Assembly (NCBI GenBank): GCA_026826555.1 | Contig: JAKSZT010053887.1 | Location: forward strand, 65,875,948-65,939,947 | Source: Tolypeutes matacus | Lineage: Eukaryota; Chordata; Mammalia; Cingulata; Chlamyphoridae | Direction: 5' to 3' | Length of the DNA stretch: 64,000 nucleotides | Part shown: in pieces, positions 62,556 to 64,000 of the stretch | Layout of the letters: every line of letters begins with the position of its first letter | Numbering within the stretch: position 1 is the stretch's first letter | The notes under the pieces: generated by a model | What the model was told of the DNA's origin: nothing | The model's input: only the letters and a program-made list of their open reading frames with translations | Database searches by the model: none | Program-made: the position numbers and the translations under genes

Positions 62556-63238
62556 TCTGAACTACAGCAACAGGTAATTATTCTAACCCCATTCACTCTT
62601 GACCCTACTCCCGTAAACATCTTTTCCACGGCTGCCAAAGTGATAATTTTAAAACCCAATTCTGATCAGTCTCTTTCTTGCTTAAAAACCTTTTAGTAGC
62701 TTTCATGGTCCTTTGTAGAAAGTGCAAAGTCTTTAATATGCCCTCCATGGTCTACACCCTCTAACTTCCACCCCCATCCCCACATCATCAATCATTCTCC
62801 CTCTCCCCCACTGAGTTCCAGTCACATCTTCATTTTTTTCCTTAGAATCTCCAAAATTCTTTCACATCTCAAGATCTTCTCACTGGTTCCTGCTGCCTAA
62901 ACATCTCTTCTTCTGCTTTTTGTAGGGTCCATAGTGATCATTTTTCAAGTGTTAGTTTAAAAAACACTTCCACAGGGACTACCATGGCTACCCACAGAAA
63001 ACTGGGTTTCCTGCCTTGCAGGCTCATATGCCATTTAATTGTTCTTCAGTGTGAAGATGCCAGTTGTAATTAATTCTATGTGATCATCTTGCTAATACAG
63101 GACTGTAACACTAAACTATAATTTTAATGAGGACAGAAACCATGTCTGCCTTGTTAATGTGGTATTTTCACTGATTTGCTTGGTGCTTAGCATGTGGTTT
63201 GTGTTCAATAAATATTTGTTGAATGAATTAATCAATTA
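62556..63238 (+). mobile_element. L2 LINE 3' end, long
   Basis: About 0.7 kb collinear with the L2 3' region: 'tctttcttgcttaaaaacct', 'gccctccatggtctacaccc', 'catctcaagatcttctcact', 'tgaggacagaaaccatgtct', and the terminus 'caataaatatttgttgaatg' (63207-63226). Confidence 0.8.
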
Positions 63239-64000
63239 ATAAACCAAAGTTAAAACCTAATCACATGTATTGTAACCACTCTGAGGAAGAACTATTAAAA
63301 TCAAGGACTGGTTAAGGAGGTCAGTGAGCAAGAACTAGTCACCAATTCTCCAACAGTGCCCAAGGTATGTAGGTGCCTCATGAAGCAACATCAAAGTCAA
63401 GTATACTGCAATGAAGTAGAGTATAGTTTTGATGATCCAGCTACTACCCTTGTTTTGATTCTGTGCCCACCGAACATTATTTTCTTTTCCATTTTTTGCT
63501 TTCCTTGTTATTTTGTCAGAAAGAAAAGCCATTGTGAAGCAGTTGTAACTATACTTATTTCTGTGACAGTTCTCATCATAAATAAAGATATTGATGTTCT
63601 GATTTATACAATAACCCCTTGCTGTTTTAATTAGCATGAATCAATCACACAATTCTAAATATCTCTTCTGGTGGAGAGGAAAGGAAACAGCTCAGAAGAT
63701 GTGATTTTGCAGAATCCCATCCACTCAAGTCTGCAGTGGACCTTAAATCAAAGGCATAAGTGCAATGTGACATAAGCAGGAATATAGGTTCTAGAATGAT
63801 AACAAACAAACAAACAAAACTAGATACTGAGAAAGGGTTTTTGGTACAGAGGGCAGAAACTACTGTCAAAGGCAGAATATGGAGCTAGAAAGTCAACAGC
63901 CAAAACAATGAAAAGTAGAGAAGGAGGTTGAGTAGAACGTGAGAGTGGTCTGGGAAAATCGTTTACCACAAACATTGTCCATGGTGGTGGGTACTAGCAT
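63239..64000. other. Gene-free end of window
   Basis: No feature recognised. The overlapping 92- and 100-codon frames on opposite strands at about 63335-63637 are not supported by any domain. Confidence 0.45.

Overview
The window is nuclear DNA of a placental mammal, very probably a xenarthran (armadillo, sloth or anteater). The evidence is one intron-poor vertebrate neuronal gene in AT-rich DNA full of fossil L1, L2, MIR, MER and CR1/L3 repeats, plus tRNA-like SINEs of the DAS type known from Xenarthra at 24.2, 29.1 and 32.6 kb. Two of these are head-to-tail dimers. There are no bacterial, CRISPR or operon features. Species cannot be fixed from the sequence alone.

The only recognisable protein-coding gene is SLITRK3, on the + strand at about 36.3-46.5 kb. 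A GC- and CpG-rich promoter/first-exon region lies at about 36.3-37.6 kb. A second leader-exon candidate ends at a consensus donor at 40658/40659. The whole reading frame lies in one terminal exon: the 3' splice site is at 42326, the start ATG at 42348 and the stop at 45285. A 3' UTR runs to an AATAAA at 46446. The frame is broken once, by one extra base at a run of ten G (44900-44909). This would remove the conserved last ~113 residues and is either a homopolymer assembly error or a real allele.

From 0 to 17 kb the DNA is dominated by retroelements: an antisense L1 3' end, then several copies of a long, non-coding, poly(A)-tailed family with L1-like 3' termini. Copies A and B are in tandem at 1.6-4.95 kb. 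Copy C lies inside a 3.6 kb insertion at 13.4-17.0 kb, bounded by a 14-bp target-site duplication and carrying a seamless twin-priming inversion. Copy D is inside the same insertion, and copy E is antisense at 52.1 kb. A long CR1/L3 fossil lies at 11.1-11.9 kb. From 17 to 36 kb the DNA is mainly gene-free, with one isolated CpG-dense block at 27.8-28.05 kb that carries a CTCF-like motif. From 46.5 to 64 kb it is again gene-free, with L2, MIR and L1 remnants.

Repeat family names come from memory of consensus sequences, not from a search. Most short predicted reading frames here are chance frames in repeats or non-coding DNA and are left out.
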